Below are positions 8,432 to 16,338 of a stretch of 64,000 bases of DNA, piece by piece. The DNA is taken from NCBI RefSeq assembly GCF_034653275.1, contig NZ_JAYEES010000001.1:1364001-1428000 (forward strand). Direction: 5' to 3'. A program made the position numbers and the translations under genes. Positions within the stretch are counted from its first letter, which is position 1; every line of letters begins with the position of its first letter. Under the pieces are notes generated by a model. The model was not told where the DNA came from, searched no databases, and saw nothing but the letters and a program-made list of their open reading frames with translations. The stretch is from Nitrospirillum sp034653275 (GTDB taxonomy: Bacteria; Pseudomonadota; Alphaproteobacteria; Azospirillales; Azospirillaceae).

Positions 8432-9288
8432 CGGTAGATCTCCATGATCTCGCGCAAGCGCTCGGCGGAATCGGCCAGGTCCTCCGCCGCCGCCAGGGCG
8501 ACCTGCGGAAGGCCGCAAATCTCGATACTGTTCAGGATCAGCGTGTCCTGGGAATTGAAGTACTGCGTCCACCAGCAGCCCCGCGTCCCCGTCGACCGGA
8601 TGCGGCAGTTGCCGTAGCCGCGCGACAGGATGACCAGACCGCCGCGCCCCAGCGCCTCATCCAGGAAGGCCAGGTCCTCCTCGGTATGGGGCAGCAGGGA
8701 CAGGTTGATGACATGGCCCGACCCGTCCGCCGCACCCAGGCCGGGGATATGTTCGTTGATCTCGGCGACCAGCGGCGGCGCGTTGAAGATGTTGGGACGC
8801 GCCGTTTCCGGCAGGATGGCTTGGGCCCGCGCGCCGTCGAAGGCGCGATCCACCAGCCCGGTGGGGAAAGGGCCGCAGTCGACATAGTCGCGCACGCGCC
8901 GGCCGGCGGCATCGCTTTCCCGCACCCGCCACACCCCGGCCAGGACGGACTCCTGGACCTGGACATCGGTGCCGAACATCACCGAAACCTCGCCCTCGCC
9001 CAGCAACTGGTCGATGAAGGCCAGGTTGGCGGCGTCCAGGCAAGTCAGATCCACCTGCTGCGGGCCGGCGCCGTCCACCACGCGGCCCAGGGCCGCCAGG
9101 ATGGCCTTCCCCGCCGCAACACCCTGCGGCACCGCCTGGGCGACGTCGGCCTCCGGCACGTTGGCGGCGGAGAAGACGGCCATGCCATCGGGCATGACCA
9201 TGTAATCCAGCCGGCCGCCGTCGAAGTCCGCGGGCTGGCTGCCGGGCCCAACCTGGGCGCCACCGCCGGGAGCCATAAGATCAGTCAT
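8428..9288 (-). CDS. hupH: HupH/HyaF-family hydrogenase expression protein
   Basis: 286 aa from the ATG at 9288, which has a strong Shine-Dalgarno (GAGGAGAG, 4-11 bases upstream). Family motifs include YVDCGPFPTGLVDRAF in the middle and the C-terminal GYGNCRI ... TRGCWWTQYFNSQDTLILNS segment. HupH/HyaF is needed for small-subunit Fe-S assembly. As sequenced the upstream hupG frame runs straight into this gene, giving a 437-aa joined frame. I favour separate genes because of the ribosome binding site and the repaired hupG stop (see hupG). Confidence 0.9.
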   Translation of the reverse strand: MTDLMAPGGGAQVGPGSQPADFDGGRLDYMVMPDGMAVFSAANVPEADVAQAVPQGVAAGKAILAALGRVVDGAGPQQVDLTCLDAANLAFIDQLLGEGEVSVMFGTDVQVQESVLAGVWRVRESDAAGRRVRDYVDCGPFPTGLVDRAFDGARAQAILPETARPNIFNAPPLVAEINEHIPGLGAADGSGHVINLSLLPHTEEDLAFLDEALGRGGLVILSRGYGNCRIRSTGTRGCWWTQYFNSQDTLILNSIEICGLPQVALAAAEDLADSAERLREIMEIYR

Positions 9289-9298
9289 CGCTCTCTCC

Positions 9299-9741
9299 TC
9301 AATGCACGGCGTCGGTGCCGCAGCCGGCGGGCAGGCGGAAGGCGGGGGAACGCTGGGTTCACGCTCCAGGATTTCCGGGATCTCGCGCATGTAATCCGCC
9401 CAGTCGCGGATGCCCTCGATGGCGCCCAGATAGTCGCCCAGGCGCAGGAAGACCAGGGTGGGGTAGCGGGCGAAGCGGAAACGGCGCTGCAGGGCGCGTT
9501 CGTCCGCCCGCGCGGCGATCAACGGCACGACATGGCCGCCCATGGCGTCGTCCAGTTCCGGCAGGATGGCGGCGACGTCGTCGCTTTCCGCCACCCGCCA
9601 GTGGTCACCCGCCAGGAACAGCACGGCCAGTGGCTGGCCGGCACAGGCCTCCACCAATTCCGCCTCCGTCACCACCTGATAGCCGCGCCGGCCCATGACG
9701 GACCGCAGCAGGGGAGAAAAATCATCACGTGCATCGCTCAT
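9299..9741 (-). CDS. hupG: HupG/HyaE/HoxO thioredoxin-like Tat proofreading chaperone, 3' end frameshifted
   Basis: A thioredoxin-fold protein lacking the CxxC pair (AGDHWRVAES in its place), as in HyaE/HoxO, which bind the HupS Tat signal. As written it has no stop and continues into hupH. Adding one base to the five-G run at 9344-9348 (C on the coding strand) makes the tail PPAFRLPAGCGTDAVH and a TGA at 9299-9301. That TGA falls exactly at the Shine-Dalgarno of hupH, which is normal operon spacing. The restored length is 147 aa, typical for the family. The ATG at 9741 overlaps hupF by 4 bp. Confidence 0.85.
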
Positions 9742-10070
9742 GCTTCAGGCTCCGGGGTGGGGCGCAAATGGTCGGGTAGCAAATGGTCGGGTAATCGCGG
9801 TTCGCGGCGGATCAGGTCGGCGAAGGCGGCGTCCAGGTCGGCGGGCTCCCCGCGCATGACCGCGTCCAGGGCGGCCAGCGCCGCGAGGGAGCGCTGGGCA
9901 GCCTCCGCGCTCATCACCTCCCGCGCGGCACCCAGAAAGGTCATGAGCCAGGTGCCAGGGGCGACGTCGCCCACCAGGCTGGTGTCGATGGAGTGGATGT
10001 CCGCGCCGGAGCGGCAGCGGGCCTGGCCGGCGCCAGCCTCCACCACCTGCATGGGAATGCCGATGCACAT
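9738..10070 (-). CDS. hupF: HupF, HypC-family chaperone dedicated to HupL
   Basis: 110 aa starting MCIGIPMQVVE, with Cys2 as in HypC. The first 75 residues form the HypC-like OB fold (VGDVAPGTWLMTFLG). A C-terminal extension rich in Pro and charged residues follows, ending with a near-duplicate LPDHLLPDHLRP. HupF stabilises HupL during maturation under oxygen in Rhizobium. Start and stop overlap hupD and hupG by 1-4 bp. Confidence 0.92.
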   Translation of the reverse strand: MCIGIPMQVVEAGAGQARCRSGADIHSIDTSLVGDVAPGTWLMTFLGAAREVMSAEAAQRSLAALAALDAVMRGEPADLDAAFADLIRREPRLPDHLLPDHLRPTPEPEA

Positions 10071-10786
10071 CAGGCGCCCGTCCCCGGCGCGCCCGCCAGG
10101 GGGCCGGCCACCAGGGCCTGCATCTCCGCCTCGAAATCCGCCGGCCCGGTCCAGCCGCCGGCGCCCAGCACCCGCGCGTCGCCGCCGCGGAAGGCCGCCG
10201 CCTCATCCGGACGCTCCGCCTCATAGCGTTCCAGCATCATTTCCAGCGATCCGATCCCCTGCTCCACCGGCAGCGGCACGGGGCGGGGAGCGGCGGTGAC
10301 GCCGAAGCCCGCCAGATAGTTCAGCGCCAGCGCGATGGCCGGCTCCACCTGGGCCTTGACCTCTGGCCGCAGGCTGCCACCGAAGTCCTCCAGTTCGACC
10401 GGCTGCACGCCGATCAGCAATTGGTGGGTGGGGCCGTCGCCCATCATCTCCGCCATGGCCAGCACTTCCTGGAAGCCGGTCTGATGCAGGGAGATTTTCT
10501 TGGCGCCCAGGAACTTCGGCACCTCCGCCCCCTCCACCCGCTTCAGAGTGCCGGGTGGAAGGGCGTAGTCGACGGCATCGAAGACGACGAGGATGTCGGC
10601 CTCGCGGATTTCCTGGACCAGGTAGATGCCCTGGGTGCCGCCATCGATCAGGCGGACATGGGCGGGAAAGGCATAGTGGCGGTGCATATACTCCACCGCC
10701 CGCACGCCGAACCCTTCGTCGGCCCACAACAGGTTGCCGATACCCAGCACCAGCACGCGGGGGCCGCTTGCGGTCATCACTTCCAC
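10070..10786 (-). CDS. hupD: HupD, hydrogenase maturation endopeptidase
   Basis: 238 aa, HybD/HyaD family. It has the nickel-recognition motifs GIGNLLWADEGFG near the N-terminus, DAVDYALPPG near 70 and the histidine in LHQTGFQE near 110. It removes the 15-residue tail of HupL after His585. The protein has about 40 extra residues after YEAERPDEAAAFRGG compared with the usual length of about 200. Start 10786 (MEVMTASG) or 10777 are both possible. It is the first gene downstream of its own sigma-54 promoter at 10838-10852. Confidence 0.93.
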   Translation of the reverse strand: MEVMTASGPRVLVLGIGNLLWADEGFGVRAVEYMHRHYAFPAHVRLIDGGTQGIYLVQEIREADILVVFDAVDYALPPGTLKRVEGAEVPKFLGAKKISLHQTGFQEVLAMAEMMGDGPTHQLLIGVQPVELEDFGGSLRPEVKAQVEPAIALALNYLAGFGVTAAPRPVPLPVEQGIGSLEMMLERYEAERPDEAAAFRGGDARVLGAGGWTGPADFEAEMQALVAGPLAGAPGTGA

Positions 10787-10837
10787 GCGTTCTCACTCCC
10801 CTGTCATCCGACTTGCCGGATGTTGGGCAGGTGTTCA

Positions 10838-10852
10838 GCAAGGGGCATGCCA
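10838..10852 (-). promoter_or_regulatory. Sigma-54 promoter of the hupD-hupU operon
   Basis: The minus strand reads TGGCATGCCCCTTGC, with GG at -24 and GC at -12 in the invariant 10-bp spacing. Only one position differs from TGGCACGNNNNTTGC. Transcription would start near 10826, leaving a leader of about 40 bases before hupD. The adjacent activator hoxA has an intact GAFTGA loop. Confidence 0.85.
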
Positions 10853-10928
10853 CCGCACCGTTCATCGCCGAAATGGCTGAAGCCCTGGGGGTGGGCAGGC
10901 CTTCCCTGTCGCCTCATTGGATAGAAGC

Positions 10929-10972
10929 TTTCCAATTGGAAGGTTAATTGGAAGCCATTATTCCAAATGGAA
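10929..10972. promoter_or_regulatory. Two palindromic activator sites upstream of the hupD promoter
   Basis: TTTCCAATTGGAAGG (10929-10943) contains the perfect palindrome TTCCAATTGGAA. A second near-palindrome, TTCCAAATGGAA (10961-10972), is centred 31 bp further away, about three helical turns. The first matches the element before hupS (15395-15409) at 13 of 15 bases. Its edge lies 77 bp upstream of the -24 element, a normal distance for an NtrC-type activator. Binding by HoxA/HupR is inferred. Confidence 0.65.
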
Positions 10973-10995
10973 AAGGGGGCCGCGAAGCCCCCTTT
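10971..10995 (-). terminator. Intrinsic terminator after hupC
   Basis: A 9-bp stem AAAGGGGGC / GCCCCCTTT with a 6-base loop is followed on the minus strand by TTTT. It ends the hupS-L-E-C message 25 bp beyond the hupC stop and separates it from the hupD promoter. Confidence 0.75.
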
Positions 10996-11019
10996 CCTGA
11001 CTGGAAACTTGCCTGGACC

Positions 11020-11742
11020 TCAGTGTTCGTCGGTCGGCCCGCCGTCGCGGAAGGTGCGCCAGCCGGAGAACATGGAGGAGATGATGGACTGGCGGGACAT
11101 GATGTCCTCCCGCACGGCGGCATAGATGTGGACGATGGCGAAGATCACGATCACCCACATGGCCATGTGGTGCCAGGTGTGGACCGTCTGGCTCTGCCCG
11201 AACAACGGGATGACCCAGCTGGTGAACAGCCGGTGGATCCAGCCCGGCCCCTGGCCCTCGCCATACAGGGCAAGGCCGGTGACGATCATGAACAGCGTGC
11301 CCCACACGAACAGGATGTGCATGGACAAGATGGCCAGCGGGTTATGCCCGCTGTACTTCTTGGGCTCGCGCTCCAGCATGGCGTACCAGCGGATCTCATG
11401 GATCACGCCCAGCCAGAAGCTTTTGCGCCACACCGGCGGCCGGAAGATTTCGCGGGCATGATTATTGCCCATGAAGGACCAGTAGAAGCGGAAGACGAAG
11501 CCGACGACCAGGATTTGCCCGGCCGAGAAGTGCAGGAAGCGGACCCAGCCGAACAGGAAATGGGCACTGGGCTCGCCATGTATGGACGGCGGGGGCGAGC
11601 CGATCAGATAGCCGGTGACGCACAGCACCAGGATGGCGGCGGCATTGGCCCAGTGCCACAAGCGCACCGGCGCCTCATAGACGTAAACCGCCTCCTCCTG
11701 ATGGGTTGCAGCCTTATGGGCTCCTAGGGAGGCCTCGCTCAT
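11020..11742 (-). CDS. hupC: HupC/HyaC, b-type cytochrome subunit of uptake hydrogenase
   Basis: 240 aa with four membrane helices. Heme-ligand histidines are seen in RLWHW, RFLHFSAGQ and VHTWHHMAMW. It anchors the HupSL dimer on the periplasmic side and passes electrons from the small subunit to the quinone pool. The C-terminal end SGWRTFRDGGP is typical. It lies 12 bp after hupE and is the last gene of its transcription unit. Confidence 0.95.
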   Translation of the reverse strand: MSEASLGAHKAATHQEEAVYVYEAPVRLWHWANAAAILVLCVTGYLIGSPPPSIHGEPSAHFLFGWVRFLHFSAGQILVVGFVFRFYWSFMGNNHAREIFRPPVWRKSFWLGVIHEIRWYAMLEREPKKYSGHNPLAILSMHILFVWGTLFMIVTGLALYGEGQGPGWIHRLFTSWVIPLFGQSQTVHTWHHMAMWVIVIFAIVHIYAAVREDIMSRQSIISSMFSGWRTFRDGGPTDEH

Positions 11743-11754
11743 GGCGCGTCCCCC

Positions 11755-12336
11755 TTACAGCGCGGCGAGCGCGAGGCCCGCGACGCCCAAGGTCAGGCCG
11801 GAGGCCAAGCGCCCCCAGCGGGTGGCCAGCAGGCCGGCGCCCAGGCGCCAACCGGCGGCGTGCAACAGGGCCGACGCCACCATGAAACCGGCGAAGTAGC
11901 CCAGCAGGCGGCCCCCCGCCTCCATGCCATGGGCATAGCCATGCACCAGGGCGAACAGGGCGATGAGGCCCAGGCCCGCGGCATCCGGCAGCAGGGGGGC
12001 CACGATCAGCATCAGGCCCAGCAGGGTCACCGACAGCGCGGCCATCGTGTCCACGGGCGCGAAGGCGCCGCCGGCCACGCCCGCCAGCGCACCGACCGCC
12101 AGCATGGCGACGAACAGCGCCGGCGCCTGCCAGGCGCGCGCCGCCGGCCGGGTAGCCGCCCACAGGCCCACGGCCACCATGGCCGCCAGATGGTCCAGAC
12201 CCGTCAGCGGATGGAGGATGCCGCCGGCGAAGCCCCCGTCATGCCCGGGATGGGCCGACGCCGGGGCGGCGATGAAGCCCGCCGCCAGGACAGCCGCCGA
12301 GACGCGGGGAACCGATTTCGTGATGAACGTCTTCAT
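11755..12336 (-). CDS. hupE: HupE/UreJ-family nickel permease-like membrane protein
   Basis: 193 aa with a cleavable signal peptide (about 28 residues, cut after ASA). The mature N-terminus HPGHDGG and the HPLTGLDHL segment in the first helix are the metal-binding motifs of the family. Five to six further helices follow, with HGYAHG in the middle. HupE proteins mediate nickel uptake for hydrogenase. Its position between hupL and hupC is unusual (hupE often follows hupK or hupC) but it is clearly in the structural operon. Confidence 0.92.
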   Translation of the reverse strand: MKTFITKSVPRVSAAVLAAGFIAAPASAHPGHDGGFAGGILHPLTGLDHLAAMVAVGLWAATRPAARAWQAPALFVAMLAVGALAGVAGGAFAPVDTMAALSVTLLGLMLIVAPLLPDAAGLGLIALFALVHGYAHGMEAGGRLLGYFAGFMVASALLHAAGWRLGAGLLATRWGRLASGLTLGVAGLALAAL

Positions 12337-12354
12337 GGGATCAGTCTCCTTGGT

Positions 12355-14157
12355 TCAGCGGACTTTGACGTCGGCCAATTCCTGCCCGTCCGGCCCCATG
12401 ACATGGGTGGAGCAGGCCAGGCAGGGATCGAAGCTGTGCAGGGTGCGCAGGATTTCCACCGGCTCTTCCGCGCGGGCCACCTTGGTGTTCATGAGCGACG
12501 CCTCGAAGGCGCCGATATTGCCCTTGTTGTCGCGCGGGCTGCCGTTCCAGGTGGTGGGCACCACGCACTGGTAATTGTCGATCTTGCCGTCCTTGATGCG
12601 GATCCAGTGGGCCAGCGCACCGCGCGGCGCCTCGGTGAAACCCACGCCCTTGACCTCGGACGGCCAGGTCTTGGGATCGAACTTCGCCGTGTTGGCGGTG
12701 GAGGTGTCGCCCGCCTTGATGGTGGCGATCAGCTTGTCCAGGAAATAGCGCTGCTTGCGTGCCGCCCATTGGGCCTCCAGCGCGCGCGCCGCCGTCCGCC
12801 CCAGGGTGGAGAACAGCGCGTCCAGCGGCACGTTCAGCGCCGCCAGGGTGCGGTCGACCTGGTCCTTGATCTCGACATTGCCCTGCATGTAGCCGACCAG
12901 GTAGCGCGCCAGCGGCCCCACCTCCATGGCGTGCCCACGCCAGCGCGGGGCCTTGATCCAGCTGTACTTGGCGCCTTCGTCCAGCTGGACGATGTTGGTG
13001 CTGGTGCCCTTGGCGTTGGGGCCCAGCTGGTAATGGGGTTCGGTCACGCCGTCCCAGGGATGCAGGCCCTTGCTTTCATCCGGGTACTTGTACCAGCTGT
13101 GGGGCACGAACTCCTGCACCTGCTCGGGATCGGTCAGGTCGACCGGGTGCACTTCCGACAGCTTGCCGTCGATGATGGCCCCGTGCGGCATGAGCAGGTT
13201 GCGGGGGCTGTAGTCGTTGGCGCGGTCGGGAATGTCGCCATAGGCCAGCACCGACTTGTTCGACAGGCCGCCGCCGTATAGCCAATCCTTGTAGAAGCCG
13301 CCGATGGCGATGATGTCGGGAATGTAGACGTTCTCCACGAACTCGATGCAGCGATCGGTGATGGAGGAAACGTAGTTCAGCGACGCCATGTTCACCGGCG
13401 CGCCCGCCGCCATGTCGCCGTCCAGGTTGATGGCGCAGGGAACGCCGCCCACCAGCCAGTTGGGATGGATGTCCTTGCCGCCGAAGATGGTGCGGACACG
13501 CATGATGTCCTTCTGGAAGTCCAGCGCCTCCAGGTAATGGGTCACCGCCATGAGATCGGCTTCGGGCGGCAGCTTGTAGGCCGGGTTGGTCCAGTAGCCG
13601 TTCTTGAACGGCCCCAGCTGCCCGGATTCCACGAACTTGCGCAGGCGGGTCTGGATGTCGCGGAAATAGCCGGGGGAACTGTTGGGATGATGGGGAGAGA
13701 CCGCCTGCTGCAGTTCCGACGTGGCCCTGGGGTCCGCCTTCAGGGCATTGACGGGGTTCACCCAGTCCAGGGCGTGGAGGTGATAGAAATGGACCAGATG
13801 GTCATGCACCTGCAGCGACAGCTGCATGATGTTGCGGATGCTGTTGGCGTTTTCCGGAATCTGGATGTTCAGGGCGTTTTCGACCGCGCGGACGGAGGTC
13901 AGCGCGTGGGTGCCGGTGCAGACGCCGCAGATGCGCTGGGTGAAGGCCCAGGCGTCGCGCGGGTCGCGCCCCTTCAAGATAACCTCCAGCCCGCGCCACA
14001 TGGTGCCGGTGGAGACGGCGTTGCGGATGACGTTGTCGCCGTCGAGGTTGACCTCGCAGCGCATGTGGCCCTCGATGCGGGTGACCGGGTCGACGACGAC
14101 GCGCTTGCCGCTGGTGTCGAGCTGGTAGCCGTTGGGTGTCGCAAGCGTGGGCATCAC
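12355..14157 (-). CDS. hupL: HupL, [NiFe]-hydrogenase large subunit precursor
   Basis: 600 aa. The active-site cysteines are in RICGVC (Cys77, Cys80) and DPCLACSTH (Cys579, Cys582). HupD should cut after His585, removing a 15-residue tail that starts VMGPDG. It carries no signal peptide and is co-exported with HupS. The start overlaps hupS by 4 bp. The protein oxidises H2 at the Ni-Fe(CN)2CO site in the periplasm. Confidence 0.98.
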   Translation of the reverse strand: MMPTLATPNGYQLDTSGKRVVVDPVTRIEGHMRCEVNLDGDNVIRNAVSTGTMWRGLEVILKGRDPRDAWAFTQRICGVCTGTHALTSVRAVENALNIQIPENANSIRNIMQLSLQVHDHLVHFYHLHALDWVNPVNALKADPRATSELQQAVSPHHPNSSPGYFRDIQTRLRKFVESGQLGPFKNGYWTNPAYKLPPEADLMAVTHYLEALDFQKDIMRVRTIFGGKDIHPNWLVGGVPCAINLDGDMAAGAPVNMASLNYVSSITDRCIEFVENVYIPDIIAIGGFYKDWLYGGGLSNKSVLAYGDIPDRANDYSPRNLLMPHGAIIDGKLSEVHPVDLTDPEQVQEFVPHSWYKYPDESKGLHPWDGVTEPHYQLGPNAKGTSTNIVQLDEGAKYSWIKAPRWRGHAMEVGPLARYLVGYMQGNVEIKDQVDRTLAALNVPLDALFSTLGRTAARALEAQWAARKQRYFLDKLIATIKAGDTSTANTAKFDPKTWPSEVKGVGFTEAPRGALAHWIRIKDGKIDNYQCVVPTTWNGSPRDNKGNIGAFEASLMNTKVARAEEPVEILRTLHSFDPCLACSTHVMGPDGQELADVKVR

Positions 14158-15254
14158 TCCCGTCCCTCTCTCTTATCGTTCGTGCCGCTGTTGGAGCGGG
14201 CGCGCTTGACCGCGCTGGCCGCGGCATGCACCGCGGCGGCGGCGCCGACGATGCCGGCGGCCGTGCCGCCGATCTTGTCGGCATTGGCCTCGATACCGAA
14301 GCCGTGGACGTCGCTCAGCCGTTCATAAAAGCCGCCCTTGTCCCAGAAGCCGTCCTCGGAACAGCCGATGCAGGGATGGCCGGCCTGAATGGGGAAGCTG
14401 AGGCCCCCGTTCCAGCGCACGGTGGAGCAGGCGTTGTAGGTGGTCGGGCCCTTGCAGCCGACCTTGTAGAGGCAGTAGCCGCGGCGTGCCCCCTCGTCAT
14501 CGAAGCTTTCCACGAACTGGCCGGCGTCGAAGTGCGGGCGGCGATAGCATTTGTCGTGGATGCGCTGGGAATAGAACATCTTGGGCCGGCCCTGCATGTC
14601 CAGTTCCGGGAAGCGGTCGAAGGTCAGGATGTAGGCGATGACGGCCGTCATGACTTCGGCGATGGGCGGGCAGCCCGGCACCTTGATGATGGGCTTGGCC
14701 GGCAGGCCAGGGACCTTGTGGATGGGGGTGGCCTGGGTGGGGTTGGGCCGGGCCGCCTGGACGCAGCCCCAACTGGCGCAGCTACCCCAGCTGATGATGG
14801 CCTTGCAGTGATCGGCCGCCTTCTTCAGCTGCTCCAGATACGGCTTGCCGCCGATGATGCAGCTCATCCCCTCCTGGTTCAGCGGCGGGTTGCCCTCGCA
14901 TGCCAGGATGAAGTTGCCGTTATACTTCTCGATGGTCTCATCGATGATGGATTCGGCCTGGAAACCCGCCGCCGCCATGATGGTGTCGTCATAGTCGAGG
15001 CTGATCATCGACAGGATGACGTCCTTGGCCAGGGGATGGGCCGACCGGATGAAGCTTTCCGAACAGCAGGTGCATTCCAGGCCATGCAGCCACAGCACCG
15101 GGATGCGCGGCTTCGTCTCCATGGCCGTTTCGATGGCCTGGGCGTATGAGGGCCCCAGGCCCAGCGCCGCCGCCGTCAGGCTGCAAAATTTGGTGAAGCT
15201 TCGCCGGGTGATGCCCTGTCGGCGCATCACCTCGTAAAACGTCTCGCTCGCCAT
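14154..15254 (-). CDS. hupS: HupS, [NiFe]-hydrogenase small subunit, oxygen-tolerant type
   Basis: 366 aa. A Tat signal with RRSFTKF at 17-23 and a likely cut after AQA (about 40) precedes the Fe-S domain. Proximal-cluster cysteines are Cys61, 64, 159 and 195, with two supernumerary cysteines, Cys63 (CTCC) and Cys164 (SWGC), that mark the [4Fe-3S] cluster of oxygen-tolerant group 1d enzymes. A C-terminal hydrophobic helix (about 322-345) anchors it to the membrane. A strong GGAGGA ribosome site lies 9 bp before the ATG. Transcription is from the sigma-54 promoter 61 bp upstream. Confidence 0.97.
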   Translation of the reverse strand: MASETFYEVMRRQGITRRSFTKFCSLTAAALGLGPSYAQAIETAMETKPRIPVLWLHGLECTCCSESFIRSAHPLAKDVILSMISLDYDDTIMAAAGFQAESIIDETIEKYNGNFILACEGNPPLNQEGMSCIIGGKPYLEQLKKAADHCKAIISWGSCASWGCVQAARPNPTQATPIHKVPGLPAKPIIKVPGCPPIAEVMTAVIAYILTFDRFPELDMQGRPKMFYSQRIHDKCYRRPHFDAGQFVESFDDEGARRGYCLYKVGCKGPTTYNACSTVRWNGGLSFPIQAGHPCIGCSEDGFWDKGGFYERLSDVHGFGIEANADKIGGTAAGIVGAAAAVHAAASAVKRARSNSGTNDKREGRE

Positions 15255-15314
15255 TCCGGCTTTTCCTCCAACGTCCCCGGCGGGGCTGTCTCGCTCCGCA
15301 TCGGTGACGTTTGG

Positions 15315-15329
15315 GCAAAAAGCGTGCCA
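15315..15329 (-). promoter_or_regulatory. Sigma-54 promoter of hupS-L-E-C
   Basis: The minus strand reads TGGCACGCTTTTTGC, a perfect match to TGGCACGNNNNTTGC with correct GG-N10-GC spacing. The predicted start is near 15303, giving a leader of about 50 bases before the hupS ATG. Confidence 0.92.
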
Positions 15330-15340
15330 AGCGAAAAATT

Positions 15341-15358
15341 GAGGCCACGAAAGGCCTC
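15341..15358. other. Inverted repeat between hupS promoter and activator site
   Basis: GAGGCC and GGCCTC separated by six bases, directly upstream of the -24 element. It could be a protein site or assist DNA bending. No integration host factor consensus is evident here. Confidence 0.35.
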
Positions 15359-15383
15359 ATCACATCGGCGCCCCCCGTGGCGG

Positions 15384-15409
15384 TGGAAAGCGCCTTTCCA
15401 AGTGTAAGG
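15384..15409. promoter_or_regulatory. Palindromic activator region upstream of the hupS promoter
   Basis: TTTCCAAGTGTAAGG (15395-15409) matches the hupD-upstream element at 13 of 15 bases and lies 66 bp upstream of the -24 element. It overlaps a second palindrome, TGGAAAG-CGC-CTTTCCA (15384-15400). The 11-bp difference in distance from the hupD arrangement (77 bp) is one helical turn. HoxA/HupR binding is inferred. Confidence 0.6.
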
Positions 15410-15546
15410 TGGCCTGGCACGCGGCGGCATGGATGAGGCCGGCAATCCCACTCCGCTTTCAGTCCGTAGTGGCGCCGACGCCCCCGCGCTTCACAGCCTC
15501 TTGGGTCGGCATGACCTGCGCTCTGGAAGGGTCTTTCCGCAGCCTG

Positions 15547-16338
15547 CTAAAGGGTGGCCCCGCCATCGATCACCAGTTCCTGGCCGGTGATGTTCCGCCC
15601 GCCGGGGCCCACCAGGTACATGACCATGGCGACGATGTCTGAAGGCTCGCTGGGCCGGCCCAGGGGGATGCCCATGTTGGCGACGTAGCGGGTCAGCGCC
15701 TCATCCTCGGTGACGCCGTCCTGCTCGGCCCGGGCGCGCCAAGCCGCTTTCATGCGGGGCACGGCGACGGGGCCGGGGGCGATATAGTTCACCGTCACGC
15801 CGTCGGGCCCTGCCTCCAGCGCGGCACTGCGCGACAGGCCGCGCAGCCCCCACTTGGACGCGCTGTAGCTGGACCGTCCGGCGCGGCCGCGCATCCCGTG
15901 GTTGCCGCCGATATTGACGACCCGCCCGCCCTTGGCCGCCCGCATGACGGGCAGCAGGCGCGACAGCACGATGAAAGGCGCCCGGAGGTTGGTGGCGATG
16001 ACATTGTCGAAGTCCGCCACGCTGAACTCACCGATGGGTGGGGACAGGGGGCCGGTGGTGCCGGCGGCGTTGACCACCACGTCCACCCGGCCGTCCGACC
16101 ATTCCAGAAAGGCGGTCAGCGCCTGGTCCAGCGCCGCGGCGTCGCGCACGTCCACCGTCAGGACCAGGGCGTCGCCCCCCTGCCCCCGCAGTTGGCCGGC
16201 CAGTTCCTCCAGCGCGTCCGTCCGGCGGCCGGCGATGGCGACGTCATAGCCGGTTTGGCCCAGGGCCAGGGCAATCTCACTGCCAGTACCGGCGCTGGCG
16301 CCGGTGACCAGGGCGACAGGCCGTTCCCGCGTGGCCAC
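15547..16338 (-). CDS. SDR-family oxidoreductase with a non-canonical active site
   Basis: 263 aa, starting with GTG at 16338 immediately after the dioxygenase stop. The Rossmann motif TGASAGTG is at 13-20 and the catalytic YSASK motif is present. The residue 13 positions before the Tyr, normally the catalytic Ser, is Gly (NIGGNHG). The C-terminus NITGQELVIDGG is typical for the family. It is closely similar in pattern to the SDRs at 27543-28334 and 36206-37000 (shared ASKWGLRGxxxSxAxEAGP block). It is co-transcribed with the PhyH dioxygenase and the DUF1445 gene. Substrate unknown. Confidence 0.85.
   Translation of the reverse strand: MATRERPVALVTGASAGTGSEIALALGQTGYDVAIAGRRTDALEELAGQLRGQGGDALVLTVDVRDAAALDQALTAFLEWSDGRVDVVVNAAGTTGPLSPPIGEFSVADFDNVIATNLRAPFIVLSRLLPVMRAAKGGRVVNIGGNHGMRGRAGRSSYSASKWGLRGLSRSAALEAGPDGVTVNYIAPGPVAVPRMKAAWRARAEQDGVTEDEALTRYVANMGIPLGRPSEPSDIVAMVMYLVGPGGRNITGQELVIDGGATL

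Noticed and set aside
15415..15429. TGGCAC-GCGGC-GGCA on the plus strand as a third sigma-54 promoter
   Set aside because: The GC falls one base too close to the GG (GG-N9-GC), and no gene begins downstream on that strand at a suitable distance.
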